In this document: one piece after another, positions 1-12,600 of the stretch
Layout: every line of letters begins with the position of its first letter
Numbering within the stretch: the stretch's first letter is position 1
Origin: Branchiostoma floridae
Taxonomy: Eukaryota; Chordata; Leptocardii; Amphioxiformes; Branchiostomatidae
Reading direction: 5' to 3'
Assembly: GCF_000003815.2 (NCBI RefSeq)
Contig: NC_049979.1
Location: 30,262,620 to 30,326,619, forward strand
DNA length: 64,000 nucleotides
Notes under the pieces: generated by a model
What the model was told of the DNA's origin: nothing
Databases searched by the model: none
The model's input: only the letters and a program-made list of their open reading frames with translations
Program-made: the position numbers and the translations under genes

Positions 1-214
1 AAGTAAATTTAATCTATGTATATATGCATAAAGTTGTTATTACTAGTAACGTGTAATATTTAACTCTTTTTATCATGTTTCAAATGTAAATTGAATACAA
101 TTTAGTGGTCCCACTGCAAATTTTCAATAAAGTCATCGTCATAATCATCATCGACTATTGTATACTCTGTGATAAAGACAGTCAACTGGCGAATGGAGTG
201 ACAAGCAACAGGAG

Positions 215-880
215 CATGTATTGAACTGGAGCCCTTCAGTGACGGGCAGATCAAAGTCAGATTTGACTCCAGGTACGGCGAACTCACTGTTCTACAATGT
301 TATGCTACCACTAATGACACTGAAGACGACATCAGAGATGAGAAGGATGAACTAAATACTGCGAGAAATCAATAAAACCCCGCAACATGATATGATACTA
401 TTAATGGGAGACCTGAATGCCAAGATTGGCAGCGTTAACAGTCAGTGGAAGAGAAAATGACATGTGTCGGCATGGATGCGTCACCATCGACAATTGTGAA
501 AAACTTAGTCGATCTCTATCTTAGCAAACATGCAGGTGATAGGTGAGAGCCCCCCCCCCAAAAAAAAAACACAAGTTAACCTGAGAGTGTACCATGAAGC
601 ACATGTTGGCAGCGACCATCATGTGGTTGTGACTAATGATAGACTGAAACTGAGAGCAAGCCCTCCTCCTACTTAGCAGCGACTCAAAGTGTTGAACACT
701 CCTAACTATGGAAACCAGGCATGAATTCGCCCTTGAACTCAGAAACCACTTCAAAGCTCTTGAAAACCTGAAGGATGAAAAAGAACCTAACACTATAGAA
801 ACAACCTGGAATACCATAACAAAAGTATACAGACAAACAGATAGGAAGTCCTAGGCCACAAAAAGAGGCATGATAAAGCT
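215..880 (+). mobile_element. RTE/BovB-like LINE endonuclease fragment (decayed)
   Basis: Translated in shifting plus-strand frames, this stretch reads as an apurinic-type endonuclease of an RTE-like LINE: a strand ending KVRFDSRYGELTVLQCYA, then a GDLNAKIGS-type catalytic segment near 408-432, then an SDHHVVV-type segment near 610-635, and last the ETTWNTI stretch near 800. Several stops and frameshifts separate these blocks and a C/A homopolymer interrupts it at 549-569, so it is a dead copy. No reverse transcriptase follows. The clade is judged by eye from motif order. Confidence 0.6.
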
Positions 881-1065
881 TGGAACATTATCCATTCAGG
901 TACGTCAGCCATTTTAGCTTCAAAGTTTTTTTTTTTTATTTCGTGTTTTTTTTCTGTAACCGTTCTATATGCATGTTAAGGATAACCAGTAATAGCCGAA
1001 TACAGAAGTGAATACTTGCATGGATTCCTCCGGAATACTTATTTTTGAAGGAAGGAAAAGTATAC

Positions 1066-1106
1066 ATATATATATATATATATATAAAGAGAGAGAGAGA
1101 GAGAGA
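1066..1106. repeat. (TA)n-(GA)n microsatellite
   Basis: An alternating TA run passes directly into a GA run. Confidence 0.9.
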
Positions 1107-1329
1107 TGTTTTTCGTATGCTCAGAATTTCGTATGCTTATATAAAAGGATTTCGATAAGAAGTATCATGTAGTCTAAATCTGCAATAATTTTGCAATCTT
1201 TGGTAAACAATGGTTAATAGAAAAAAAAAACGCTAAAATGGCTTCAAACGTATTGAAGATAATGAATATGATTGTAACACATTCACAACTATATCTGTTC
1301 AACAACAACATCGACCTGTTCATGATACA

Positions 1330-1614
1330 AGAACCTCGATCTTAGTTTAAGAAATTGTTTTAATGTTTAACAGTTTGTAGGTGTAAGAAATTCATGTCAT
1401 GAAGACAAAAAGATGTTACTAGTACAATAACTTCAATCTTAGCACAAGAAAGCTACCCTTGGTATAATAAATTTGGTCTTGGTGTAAGAAAATCAATCTC
1501 AGAAGTAAGAAAATATGTCAAAGCAATAAGAAGTGTGCTCTCAATTTAAGAAAGTTAGGCTTGTTGTAAGAAATGTGCTCTTGATGTAAGAAAATTACTC
1601 TTGATGTAACAAAT
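1330..1614. repeat. Degenerate tandem repeat, unit about 20-24 bp
   Basis: The words TTGATGTAAGAAA, TTGGTGTAAGAAA and TTGTTGTAAGAAA recur about every 20-24 bases with drift and indels. The last units, 1560-1614, are the most alike. The array stops exactly at the TTAA that begins the next MITE fragment. Confidence 0.55.
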
Positions 1615-1617
1615 TAA

Positions 1618-1843
1618 CCCTATCCAGACTGGGGGGCGGTTAAAAGTGACTGCGCTAACTTTGATGTCGTATAGCTCCCAAACGGCTTGTGCTATAACAA
1701 TCAAACTTAGTGACTTTTCCTTAAATATTGTTGGCAACCATTTAGAAATAATTAGAGTAAGTTTATAATATTTCGTGTTGCCATGGCTATTGGTTTCTGA
1801 AAGGCATTTTTTAAATCACGAAATACGTTAAAACAATAGGATC
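1618..1843 (+). mobile_element. Truncated family-A MITE
   Basis: It begins after TTAA (1614-1617) with CCCTATCCAGACTGGG, a family-A terminus, followed by the recurring block about the 'cgtataactcccaaacgg' phrase. It has no right terminus and abuts the TTAA of the next MITE at 1844. Confidence 0.5.
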
Positions 1844-1847
1844 TTAA

Positions 1848-2798
1848 CCCTTTTCAGACCGGGCTTTTGTGGTCATCCCTCGACGGGGGGGGGGGGGGGG
1901 GCTTTTGAGGCCCCCCACTTCTAAGTCCCCTAACTCTTGAACGACGTGCCGTAGGGCCCTCAAATTTAAAGGACATGATATCGACATGATATCTAACGGG
2001 TATTTGACGTTTGACGTTACGTTGACGTAATATGGCGTAATTATGACGTCCTCAATTTGATTATATTGGCCGGACCCCTGAAAAAAGGGTATTCTCAAAA
2101 AACTTCAAGTTATACTACAAAAATGTAACAACCAGTCCCGATAACAAAATAACTATGTTTATTACGACTTGTAGGGCCAATAGCAACATCGATGACGTCA
2201 TAATGACGTCATAAAATGACATNNNNNNNNNNNNNNNNNNNNNNNNNNNNNNNNNNNNNNNNNNNNNNNNNNNNNNNNNNNNNNNNNNNNNNNNNNNNNN
2301 NNNNNNNNNNNNNNNNNNNNNNNNNNNNNNNNNNNNNNNNNNNNNNNNNNNNNNNNNNNNNNNNNNNNNNNNNNNNNNNNNNNNNNNNNNNNNNNNNNNN
2401 NNNNNNNNNNNNNNNNNNNNNNNNNNNNNNNNNNNNNNNNNNNNNNNNNNNNNNNNNNNTCATCAAATTAGCATGATTTATGCATATATAATTATGGAAG
2501 ATGTGCTAGATAATATAAGATTTTATTTATGTATCAAATTAGCAGTAATATAGCAAATAAATGTGAAAAATTTATTGTTAGAACCAAAAATTTTGATTTT
2601 TCGCAAAACTGCCTGTCAGCAAACGGTTGCCATGGCAACACGAAAAAATGGAAAATTGGTCAAACTTCGTAAAATTGTTGCCAACAGTATTTAAGGAAAA
2701 CTCACTAGATTTGGTGGCTCTAGCATAAGCCGTTCTGGCGTTATAGGACATCGAAGTTGGGGGGGGGCTCAAAAGCCCCCCCCCCCGTCAGAATAGGG
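1848..2798. mobile_element. Full-length family-A MITE with TTAA duplication
   Basis: The left terminus CCCTTTTCAGACCGGG follows TTAA (1844-1847). The right terminus, the complement ...TCAGAATAGGG, is followed by TTAA (2799-2802). The length, 951 bp including 237 N, is almost that of the copy at 27281-28228 (948 bp). The interior has a G run near 1885, two TGACGTCA palindromes (2193-2200, 2204-2211) and no coding capacity. TTAA target sites with CCCT-type ends are typical of piggyBac superfamily transposons; that assignment is inference. Confidence 0.75.
2223..2459. other. Assembly gap (237 N)
   Basis: A run of N inside a family-A MITE. Apparent open frames across it are artefacts. Confidence 1.
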
Positions 2799-2802
2799 TT
2801 AA

Positions 2803-4080
2803 GTTACACATGTTATTCGTCCAGACACACCAGTATATGTTATCCCTCCATGTGCAATAGTACTCGACTGTACAAACACTAGTCTCACAGGCAGTTTAAG
2901 GCCTGTGACACCTGTAGATTCTCAGTCGAGCAGTAATATGGCCATAACTTTTGATGTAACCATCTGTTTTCAACAATTTTTGGCCAGTTAACGTAATTCA
3001 CCCATATTCAAAATATGATGACAAGAAAGTTGTGGATCCTCAATATTTTGGGTTTAAAAAAACATTTTTTGGTAAAAAATAGGGATGCTATTAAAATGGG
3101 TCTGTGCCCACTATGAAATGATTGTCTAACTGAGTCATCTTTTCTGGAGTAATAGACTATATCTCTGTGATATCTAATATGCCTGGGGATCTTGCCGCTA
3201 TTCCTAGGTAAGGCTTCATTTTGGGGCAAAAACAGTATTTTTTGACAATTTTCATGTATTTTTCGTACAAATATCAATACAGCCACGGAAATCAAAGATA
3301 TTGCAAGAAGACCCGCTTGATTTCTGAAGGTCTAAGGCTTAATGAACCTAAATCTGCCCAAAACTCGTAATAAAACTGGTGCCCTGATGTGGGCAGGGGC
3401 CGACGAAACACTACTTACCCTACAAGAACTGCGCCCAAGTAAGACATGTTTGACTGTACGTAACATTAACCGATGGTAAAATATGAATGTTTTATGTCTA
3501 TATCTGTTAAATCGCTGTTGTATCAATGCGAAATTTCGCAAGCAGTTAGCCTTATAAGGCATCAGTCAACTGCCATCCATCATTTTGGGCTGGAAATACC
3601 GATTTATAGCATTGTTTTGCTGTTTCATTGAAGTATGAGCGCCTCGCTGTTTTCCCGCCACTCCACACCCCGGGAGGTCGGAACGCATGTTCGGACTGTA
3701 CCACTTGCAGCTCTCGCGGGGGTGCCCTTTTGTTAACCGCTTCTAGTTATGCAGATATTTGATAAATACTAGATCAATATCTTTAACATTCAACATTAAT
3801 AAGTCTCAAGAAAAGTAGTTAGTGTGGCCCGTGCATCGTAAGTTCCTGTTTTCGCAATGTAACATTAGGTACTAACATTGGACCGTTCTAAAAACGCTCC
3901 GGCCCGGCGGGGTTACCTGAGGTCACTCAGTGGTCCGAATTTCGTGTTCGACCAAAATTGTCACGGGCCTTAAAGTGCCCGAGCTTAATGGTTGACAAAT
4001 GTACCATTGTTGTTGTTGTCTTTAGTAAAAAAAAAAAAACTGATAAGAGATTTTGATTGAATTTCTGTAAACATAGCGGT
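2803..4080. other. Intergenic, nothing recognised
   Basis: AT-rich sequence with a GC-richer patch at about 3640-3735. I see no exon with a convincing splice context and no RNA gene. Confidence 0.4.
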
Positions 4081-5320
4081 ACCCTATCCAGCCTGGGATT
4101 TTTGGGCCTTCCTGGCCGGGGGGGGGGGGGTCTCATACGCCCAACCTCCCCCTTCGTATTTTCAAAATGGCTTACTGTACGATCACCAGATTTGCAGGAG
4201 GGGTTGTGCTTATCGAATTTTAGAATTCCTGAATTTTTATAGCATTATGACGTGATATAACGTAATTATGACGTCATTAATTGATCTTTTTTGCTAAAAC
4301 GGGGAATTCCAATAATACCTGAATATCTCACTCAAAAAGTCACCAATAAAGGTTTGTTATTAATATTCAAGTGTTATAAGTCTTCTGTTGTCAACAGCCG
4401 ACGGAACGACGTCAAAATGACGTCATATAATGACGCCATATGTAATTAAGCTATCCGCCATCTTGGATTATCAACCTTAAATTTTTTAAGACACATTTTT
4501 TCAACATATAACTCTAAAACCCCATGAAAATGGATTAAAAACGTTCATATGAATGTTTTCTGCAATAAAATACCAAGTAGTGATGAAATCTGAGTGAAAA
4601 TAAGCTTGTTATACTTCTCATCATGATATTGTCGGCCATCTTGGATTTTGACCAATTATGTCCGCATATTTGATGAATATTTAGTTATAAATGTTCAACT
4701 GAATATTTTATTATAAATGTTCAACTGTAGATATTGTGTTGGATATTAAAGATATATAAAAAGAAGTTTAGTTTAGCAAGAAAATCCCATTGTTTAAACC
4801 AAAATTAGTAATTTTTGTCAAATTTGCCTTTCAGAAACCCGTTGCCATGGCAACACGAAAAATAATAACTTACCCAATTTTTTTCTTTTAATTCTTGCCT
4901 ACAATATTTTTAGAAAACACACTAACTTTGGTTGTTCTAGCACAAGCCGTTTGGGAGCTATAGGAAGACAAAGTTGGCGCAGACACTTTTAGCTCCCCGT
5001 CATAATGACGTCATCGATGTTGCTATTGGCAATACAAGTCACAATAAACATTATAATTCTGTTATCTGCACTTGTTGTTACATTTTTGTAATATAACTTG
5101 AAGTTGTCTGAGAATACCCTTTTTTCATGGGTCCGGCCAATATAATCAAATTGATGACACCATAATTACGTCATCTTACGCCAACGTAACGTCAAATAGT
5201 CGTCAAATATTATGTCGATATCATGTCCTTAAAATTTGGTGGCCCTACGACACGTCGTTCAAGAGTTAAAGGACTTAGAAGTGGAGGGCCTCAAAAGCCT
5301 TCGAAGTCCTTTTTAAAGAC
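4081..5320. mobile_element. Composite of family-A MITE pieces, partly inverted
   Basis: The left end reads CCCTATCCAGCCTGGG (about 4083). From about 5000 to 5320 the sequence is the reverse complement of the left half of the MITE at 1848, including the block near 'ggacttagaagtggaggg'. Between them are further MITE-internal phrases (gttgccatggcaacacg at 4838, ggccatcttggatttt at 4632). No clean right terminus is visible. Confidence 0.5.
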
Positions 5321-5334
5321 ATTAAAGAGGTTAG

Positions 5335-6700
5335 TTATGCACAGGTGTGGGTTTTAAAGATTGTCCATTTAGCCACAGTAACAGTAAAGGTTCTATTTTT
5401 CTGGTCTTTAGCAGTTATTAAATGATCAATTTTTCCAAATAAAACCTCCTGAAAAGTAATTTTTATGTTGGGCAAGGGTACATATGTGTTAACTAATTTC
5501 CAGAAATTACACAGTCTTTCAGTTTCACATTTAAAGAACATATGTTCATAATCTTCTATGCTTCCATTGTTACAAAGGGTACATGTTGCATCATATATAT
5601 GTCCAGTTTCATCTTTGATACCCCATCTGTGCAGATTGTGCGCACATGGTAATATCCGGTGTAATAGTTTGTAGTTTAACTCTGCTAACTTAGTGTCTTT
5701 ACAGGCCTGTGTGCTTAACCATCTCCAGATATTTTCCCAAGTCAGGGTTTCAGTAGGAAATATGGATTGCCATCTTTTACAGCATGTTGGTTCCTTGACC
5801 TGTGCCTGCACTAATGTATTGTAAAACAATTTGCAAGTTTTCTTGCTTTTGATTTGTTTTGTTGTTTTACCATCAAATATACATGGGGAAATGGTGTTAA
5901 GCTCTAATCTTTGATAAGGAATTGGGCCTTTATGGTTTCTTATTGCATACTTCCATGTAAGAGGTATAGCTTGAAACAGAGTTATATATTCAATAATACA
6001 ATTAGGTCTTGTGTTTAGGTTAAGCTGAGGGTAGTGATCTAGAGACATGAACCTGTCAAAGGGGAAATGTCTTTTATGAATATTATGTCTTTATTTATCC
6101 AGGTTAGAAAGAAAATTGTTTTACCTTATGACCTTATATATTTGTTGCACCGTATAGTTTCTCCCATTATCTCACTTACACTAGAGGGTTTGCTCTTGCC
6201 TCCTCCACCAGCAGAGTGGAATGCTGATATTACCTGCTTATAAAATGTGGGGAATTTACTCATGTCAGGACCATCTTTATCAGAAGTAAAGTTCATATGT
6301 AATAGTAAATTGTCTTGACCACGGGAGTTTATAAATGTTAAAGCAATAACTTTCCATCTTGCGTTGTCATTCGTCACTAATCTTGGTATCCAGGATGCAA
6401 GCAGGGCTTGTCTTTGGATATCTAAGTTTGTGAGGCCTAATCCTCCCAACTGAATAGGTTGGCTAACAATATCTCTTTTAATCTTATTTTTTTACCATTC
6501 CATAGGAAAGTAAACATTTCTTTCTTTACAATGTTTATCACCCAAGGTGGGGTAAGAATCATAGACATGTTATAGGTTATTTGTGAAAGGGCAAGGGATT
6601 TTAAGACAGTAACTTTTCCATATAGAGTTAGGTTTCTATCTTTTATCTTCTTACAAAATACAATCACTTGAACCTTTTTAGTCCAATTCAATTGGGGTTC
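5335..6700 (-). mobile_element. L1/Tx1-like LINE, 3' part of ORF2 (frameshifted)
   Basis: Three minus-strand frames in order (6691-6437, 6449-6126, 6048-5335) form the end of an L1/Tx1-type reverse transcriptase. First comes RNLTLYGKVTVLKSLALSQ and FLWNGKK, then GGLGLTNLDIQRQALLASW, then a zinc-knuckle-like tail with KLAELNYKLLHRILPC and CTLC..EDYEHMFFKC. Frame changes near 6440 and 6120 make it a pseudo-copy. The active-site YADD region is missing, so the copy is truncated at its 5' side near 6700. Confidence 0.75.
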
Positions 6701-8720
6701 GGGGTTGTATGTAAATAAAAACGTATTTTACAGAATTCGAAAAAAGTCTGATAATGCAATGTACTCTGTGTTCAGTGAACCATTCAAAGCATCTTGCATA
6801 AATAAGATGTTTGATCTCTTGCAATCCCTTCTTCCAACTCCTGTAAGGTTTAAACGATTTACTATAAGACAACCAAAAATTATGTAGACTAAAAAAAATC
6901 AGTATTATGAGATATTCCACGCTATTATAACATAGTATGACGTCATCATTACGTCGGACATGTTAAAAATACCGCCAACAGGCGCCAAGCTTAATTCAAA
7001 GATAAAAGTTTTCTACAGGGACATTGTAAATAGAATAAAAACGGTCATTTAAACGTTTGTCGTATGAAAATAAGAAGTAGTCACAAATTTAAAGGATAAT
7101 GGATGACAATTTTCTGAAATTAAAAAAAAATATAAATATATATATTCAGGTAAAAATAGAATTACCTAATACATATTGGGGGCCCACGCGGACCCCTTGT
7201 ATACTGTTTGGGGTTTATATTAAAGCAATGGTAGGAGTTCTCTATCAGATATGTACTTCACTCATTATGAAACTGTAATTTGTGATTTATACAGATCAAC
7301 TTTTAAAATGAAAAAAAAAAAAACGGGTTTGCCGGAGGGGGGTTATCACTGAAGAGGGCGAGATGTGGAGGCGAAATCACTAGTGATCTTGCCCGGGGCG
7401 GCGTCGCGCGCGATTTCCCCCACGGGGCACTGTGGAGCTACGGATGGTAATACTTTGGTTTACTATAAAAAAACGCTAAATCCTGATCATTGCTTACTAC
7501 CATTTAAAAATTTGGTATCAAAGACCTGTTCTCATTTTGACAGTTTATAGGATTAGGTCAGATAAGAAGAAACACACACGCGCTAATATAATGTATATTG
7601 ATGAGTAAGACATCACAGGTTTCTAAAGCTTGTATAAAATGTAAATGGCACAAGAAAACACAGCCTAATGTAAGCCCGTCACCATGTTTGTTATCATTAC
7701 TGATCAGAATGTTTGTTTAGCGCGTTTAGAGTAGAAATGCTCACAGAATACATTTGACTCCATTTAAATACATATACAATCTATCTAATGAATAAAAATG
7801 TGTAAAAAAAAAAACAAGAAAGTAAAATTGACCTCCTTCTTCTATTTCCTCGTGAAGACGTTTACAAAATGTGGTATTTGTATTATTTTGCAGTTTATTT
7901 GAAGGACTTGAAGTATAAGGCACAACATTTATAAAATGCAAGTTTAAACAACACCGGGAGTGGCTAAAACGTTTAGAAGTCTGTCCTTTAAACATCCATC
8001 TGAGTACAGTGCCTCGCTTCTTTTCGTAATTAGGCAGTCTTTTTTTTCCATTTTTGCATCGGTCGCATTTGTAGTTATCCCGGGTTGTAAAATATATACT
8101 TTTTGTTTGTTGTTAACACTAGGACGGGCACAAAAGTCAATACTATAGATACGTGGTGACAAATAAAACAATTACTGCTCAGAGTTTAGGATGGCACCAA
8201 TTAGTTTCCATGTTTGCTGCTGTGACAACAAACTCAAAAGTGTCATATAGGCGTCGAATTTATGGTTATAAAATAATGAATAAATACAATTTTTTTAATA
8301 TAATATATTTGATTATAATGATCTAAACGCTACTTTAAGCGCATTTGTTTTGAAGTCCTTATTCAGTGTTTCATATATGTGCATGTTTCTTGTGTTGCAG
8401 AAATCATGGTTAACTACACCACTAGGATGATTTAGATGATGAACTGTACGCAGGAACGGGTTTCCAACCGTTGCATAACTACTGACTGAAATTATTTTTA
8501 CCTCAATATGTGCCACGAACCAGCATTCTGTACGCGTAAAAACAATGGCATTAGCTTAGACTGTATTGCCGTTTAAGAAATTGAGTGTGAGCAATTAACG
8601 TACGAGAATGAACCGGTGCCTAATTGGGATGCAAAATATAGGAGGTTCACTGGGTGGCAATTATCATCAAACTTATGTATATTGCTAAGCTATGAGGTAC
8701 TACTTGCTTCATTACAATAT
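6701..8720. other. Intergenic; short CpG-rich patch at 7320-7450
   Basis: No gene recognised. The 7320-7450 patch is unusually CG-dense for this region (runs such as gcggcgtcgcgcgcg) and stands alone. A (TA)n run is at 7130-7145. Confidence 0.4.
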
Positions 8721-8724
8721 TTAA

Positions 8725-9300
8725 CCCTATCCTATCGCGCCAACATTTGACGACGTATAACTCCCAAACGTCTTGTGATAGAACAGCCAAGTTTTGAACA
8801 ACCAAACTTGGTGACTTTCCCTCAAATAATGTTTGCAAACATTTACAGAAAAAAAGAAGCTAAGTTTGCCGACAATATCATAAAAAGAGGAAAATCAGCT
8901 TTTTGTTTACTCAGCTGTCAGCAAATTTTCGTGTTTTCTTACAAAAAACATTTAGGTAAACGTTTTTATTCCGTTTTCATATGATTTGGGGATTATATGT
9001 TAAACATATATGTCGGAAGACATTTAAGGTTTATGATCCAAGATGGCGGATTGAAAGTGATAGCTAAAATACATATGACGTAATTTTATGACGTAATTTC
9101 GTTCTAGTGGCTTTTGACAACAGAAGTCTTAGAACACTTAAATGTTGATCAGAAACCATTTACTATTAACGCCTGCGTGATATGATTAGATAATATGATA
9201 ATTGTCCGTTTTAGCCCAAAGTATCCATCAATTACGTCATAATTACGTTATATTACGTCAAACTTTATGATCTTATAAGCTTATCAGCCCCCCCCCCCCC
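8725..9300 (+). mobile_element. Family-A-like MITE upstream of the FkbM gene
   Basis: It starts after TTAA (8721-8724) with CCCTATCCTATCG and carries the family phrases cgtataactcccaaacg (8753) and ccaagatggcgg (9038), ending near a C12 run at 9289. A second C-run-linked block (ccgtacagttagcc, 9312) also occurs at 25710. The right terminus is not clean. Confidence 0.45.
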
Positions 9301-9370
9301 AATTTAGTGTCCGTACAGTTAGCCGATTTTAAATTACAAAGGAGGGGGATGCAAATGAGCTACTGCTACC

Positions 9371-9377
9371 TATATAA
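9371..9377 (+). promoter_or_regulatory. Possible TATA box of the FkbM-NodB gene
   Basis: TATATAA lies 72 bases before the ATG at 9449. That would allow a start site near 9400 and a 5' UTR of about 50 bases. The only support is sequence and spacing. Confidence 0.35.
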
Positions 9378-9448
9378 CCTAAAGTCTAAACGCCCTTCGG
9401 CACTTGACTTAACACGGCGGGAGCAATAACCTGAGTAGAGTTTGTACC

Positions 9449-9689
9449 ATGATGGTGCATGAATTTAAATCTAAGATGAGTTTAGGCAGGCGTTCTAAAG
9501 GTTTTTGGGCCTTGTTTGCTACACTTGTTATTTTACTTGGGTTCAGCGTAAACCTCTTTTCTCCAGGTACAGCCAACGTTATGAAAAAATCGATTCCAAC
9601 ATCAGTCTGGAGTCATTTTGACACTACAAGCTGTCTGCATCGTGCTGTTGAAACATGTATGGAAGAAGACGGGAAGGAACATTATGAAA
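9449..9689 (+). CDS. FkbM-NodB exon 1 (signal anchor)
   Basis: Encodes MMVHEFKSKMSLGRRSKG, then the hydrophobic stretch FWALFATLVILLGFSVNLF, then a luminal stem. The donor is ATGAAA|GTAAAA, leaving phase 1. This does not fit the phase-2 acceptor at 18793, so at least one more exon must lie between. Confidence 0.75.
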
Positions 9690-12600
9690 GTAAAAGATAA
9701 TATCGATGACTGTATAACAGCTTAAAAATTCAACTGAAATCTGTATTTACCGGATACATTTTCGTATTGATTTATTTCTATGTTAAGGTAACTGGTGCAG
9801 GATTTCTCTGGGAAGTTGTGGATTGTACAATTTTCATCCCAAAAGTGGTACGATTGAAAATATATTGTCTTAATATTCTTTGACAGTCCAGTCTTCAGTA
9901 GACCATCAGTGCACAATAGAGGGGTTGACTTATTATATTATATCATCATAGCGTTCCGTGCCAGTACTGCAGCCAGGCCACGGCCTTCTCGTTAGCTTGT
10001 AGTAGGTCCTGGTTGGAGATGCCTAATACACAGTCCTTCGTAATGTGTCCCATGGTTTGGGTTGGGTGGCCACAACGACACTCAGCTGAGTTCACCCGTC
10101 CCCATTTCAGTAGGTTGTCTCTGGTCCTGCCTACTCCGGACCTTGCTCTATTCAGGTCCACCCACTCCCTTCTGGGTAGATGGGTGCCATGAGGAAGGGA
10201 CTCACAAGGGGTCTGGAGAGCTTCATACGGTAGGAGGGTGTCGGAAGCTTTCCAGCGATCGACTCTGTACTTGGCAGCCTCCTTAGGGTTCAGACTCTGT
10301 ATGGTCATGAAGCTCTTTCTAGATTTGAGTCTTCTTCTAACATCATGGTAGTAGTGTAGAGGGTGTCGAGAGTCCTGCTCTTGTACAAATTTCTGAGTTC
10401 TGGAGAGAGCTTCCCGTCGGATGGGAGGTGGTGCGATACCTGCTAGCCGGTACAGTGCTGGCAGGGGTGTGGGCCTCAGCGCTCCCGTTATGATGCGACA
10501 GGAAGTGTTGAGCTCAGCATCCAATTTACTGGCATGGCATGACCTTTCCCAGGCAGGAGAACAGTATTCTGCTGTGGAATAACATAACGCCAAGGCAGTA
10601 GATCGTAAGGTGTTTGCATCAGCTCCCCAGTTCAGAGTTGTGAGGTTGCTGAGGAGGTTGTTCCTGGAAGCAACCTTCTCCTTGAGTTTCCTGACATGCT
10701 CTCTATAAGACAAAGTTCTGTCCATGGTTACTCCAAGGTAAACCGGGAACTTTTCGTTGGCTAGTTTCTTACCATTCCAGACTATGTTCAGCTGTCGTTT
10801 GGCCTGGTGGTTATTCAAATGGAATGCACACACTTGTGTCTTGCTAGGGTTCGCATTTAAGAAATTGTTCTTGTAGTAGTCTGACAGACTGTTCAGAGCA
10901 GCGGTCAGTCTGCGCTCGATGACCTCGAAAGACTTGTGCTGGGTGGTTAGACCTAGGTCGTCAGCGTAGATAAACCGGCGGATGTTGTTGAACTGGGGAA
11001 GGTCGTTGGTGTAGACGTTGAACAGGGTTGGTGCAAGCACCGAGCCTTGTGGGAGGCCATTCGTCTGAGAACGCCAGCGGCTCCTTTTCCCATCCATCTC
11101 AACGAAGAACCGTCGGTTTTCAAGTAGCGACTGGATGATCCTGACAGTGCTTGTGTTCCGAACCATTTTTGCCAGTTTTAGTAAGAGCAGTCTATGGTTG
11201 ACGGTATCGTATGCAGCAGTCAGGTCAACAAAAACCGCCCTTGTGACCTTCCCGGTTTCAAAACCATCCTCGATGTGCTGGGTAATGTTCAGGACTTGGC
11301 CACAGCAGGACCTTCCTGGTCTGAAACCCGCTTGGTTTTATTATATTATATAATCTAGTTATAACGTCATTAATGCATTTTTGGCTGTAACTTTAGGCTG
11401 TCCGCCTTAACGAGTATTTTTCTGTACAACACAAATCCAATAGAAATGTCTTTATGGGCAATATCAACTACAAGATATCAAATTAGGTTGATATATATCT
11501 TAAAGTATAAAGGGAAATCGGTTGCGATTCTCCGTAGTTAGTGTGCAACCTTGGAGCTTTATTTTTGTTATCTTAAAAAATTTAATGTAAAATAGGGTAT
11601 TTCCCTTTTGTGATATTTCATTTTTATATCAATTAATAGTGTAGTTTGAGGTTGGTCCTTTTGTAAAGGTTGTAGATACAAGGAGACCTCACAATATATC
11701 TTGATACATAAAAAAAAATCCAAATCAACACGATAAACAATGGTTCTAATAAGAGGGAAAATATCCCTAATACACTAAAACCATATGGCAAAGCAACTAC
11801 AAAAGATTCTTATGATTACAAACGTTCTCCTGGGTGACAAAATATGACGTATAGTTTGATCATCAATCCCGACTTTATAATTCTGGAGATAACTATACTG
11901 TAACATGTCACTTTCCAGCTTTTCCATAAGGGTTTTGAAAAAAAATAGGTTGACGATTAAGAAATAGGCACAGTACACATGGTTAGCCACATTTTATACA
12001 CAGACACGCACATACATCTATCTATCTATCTATGTATCATCTGTCATGTCACTTTTCAGCTTTTCGCGAAGAGTTTTGAGAAAATTGGTTGACGCTTAAG
12101 GAATAGACCTAGTATATATAAACAAACACATTGGCCCAGCAGGAATAATGTACAACTAGAGTTCCACGACCTCATGCTTCCATGAAATATTTTGAGCTTT
12201 TGTTAATTGTATTCAAATTGCATAAAGATTTGCATAATTTATGCTTGGTAAAGTTCATCATAGACCAGTTTAAACCTTTCAGAAGTAAAAAAATCCCATC
12301 ATGTATCATTAAGCCCTTTAACCATGTTTGCATTAATTATGCTGATCAGTTCCCCACTTGTTTGTTTGGTATCAATAGTCATGAATTACATTTATTATGC
12401 TAACGTCATTATATATTATTTTTCTAGTGTTCATATTCAAACGGACTTAAATTGTTTTATATTTATCGCAGTTCGCTTGTAAAAATCAATTGACTTATAC
12501 ATATTTCCAATTAAGCAAATTTTTGGCGGATATTATGTGACTAGTTCCTAATTTGCATACGTGGTATCTATTTTGATATAGCTTTCTATAATTAACATTT

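Noticed and set aside
2209-2476. Open frames across 2223-2459
   Set aside because: They consist of N bases.
5335-6700. A host gene encoding a zinc-finger protein
   Set aside because: The cysteine-rich tail and upstream motifs are those of L1/Tx1-type LINE ORF2.
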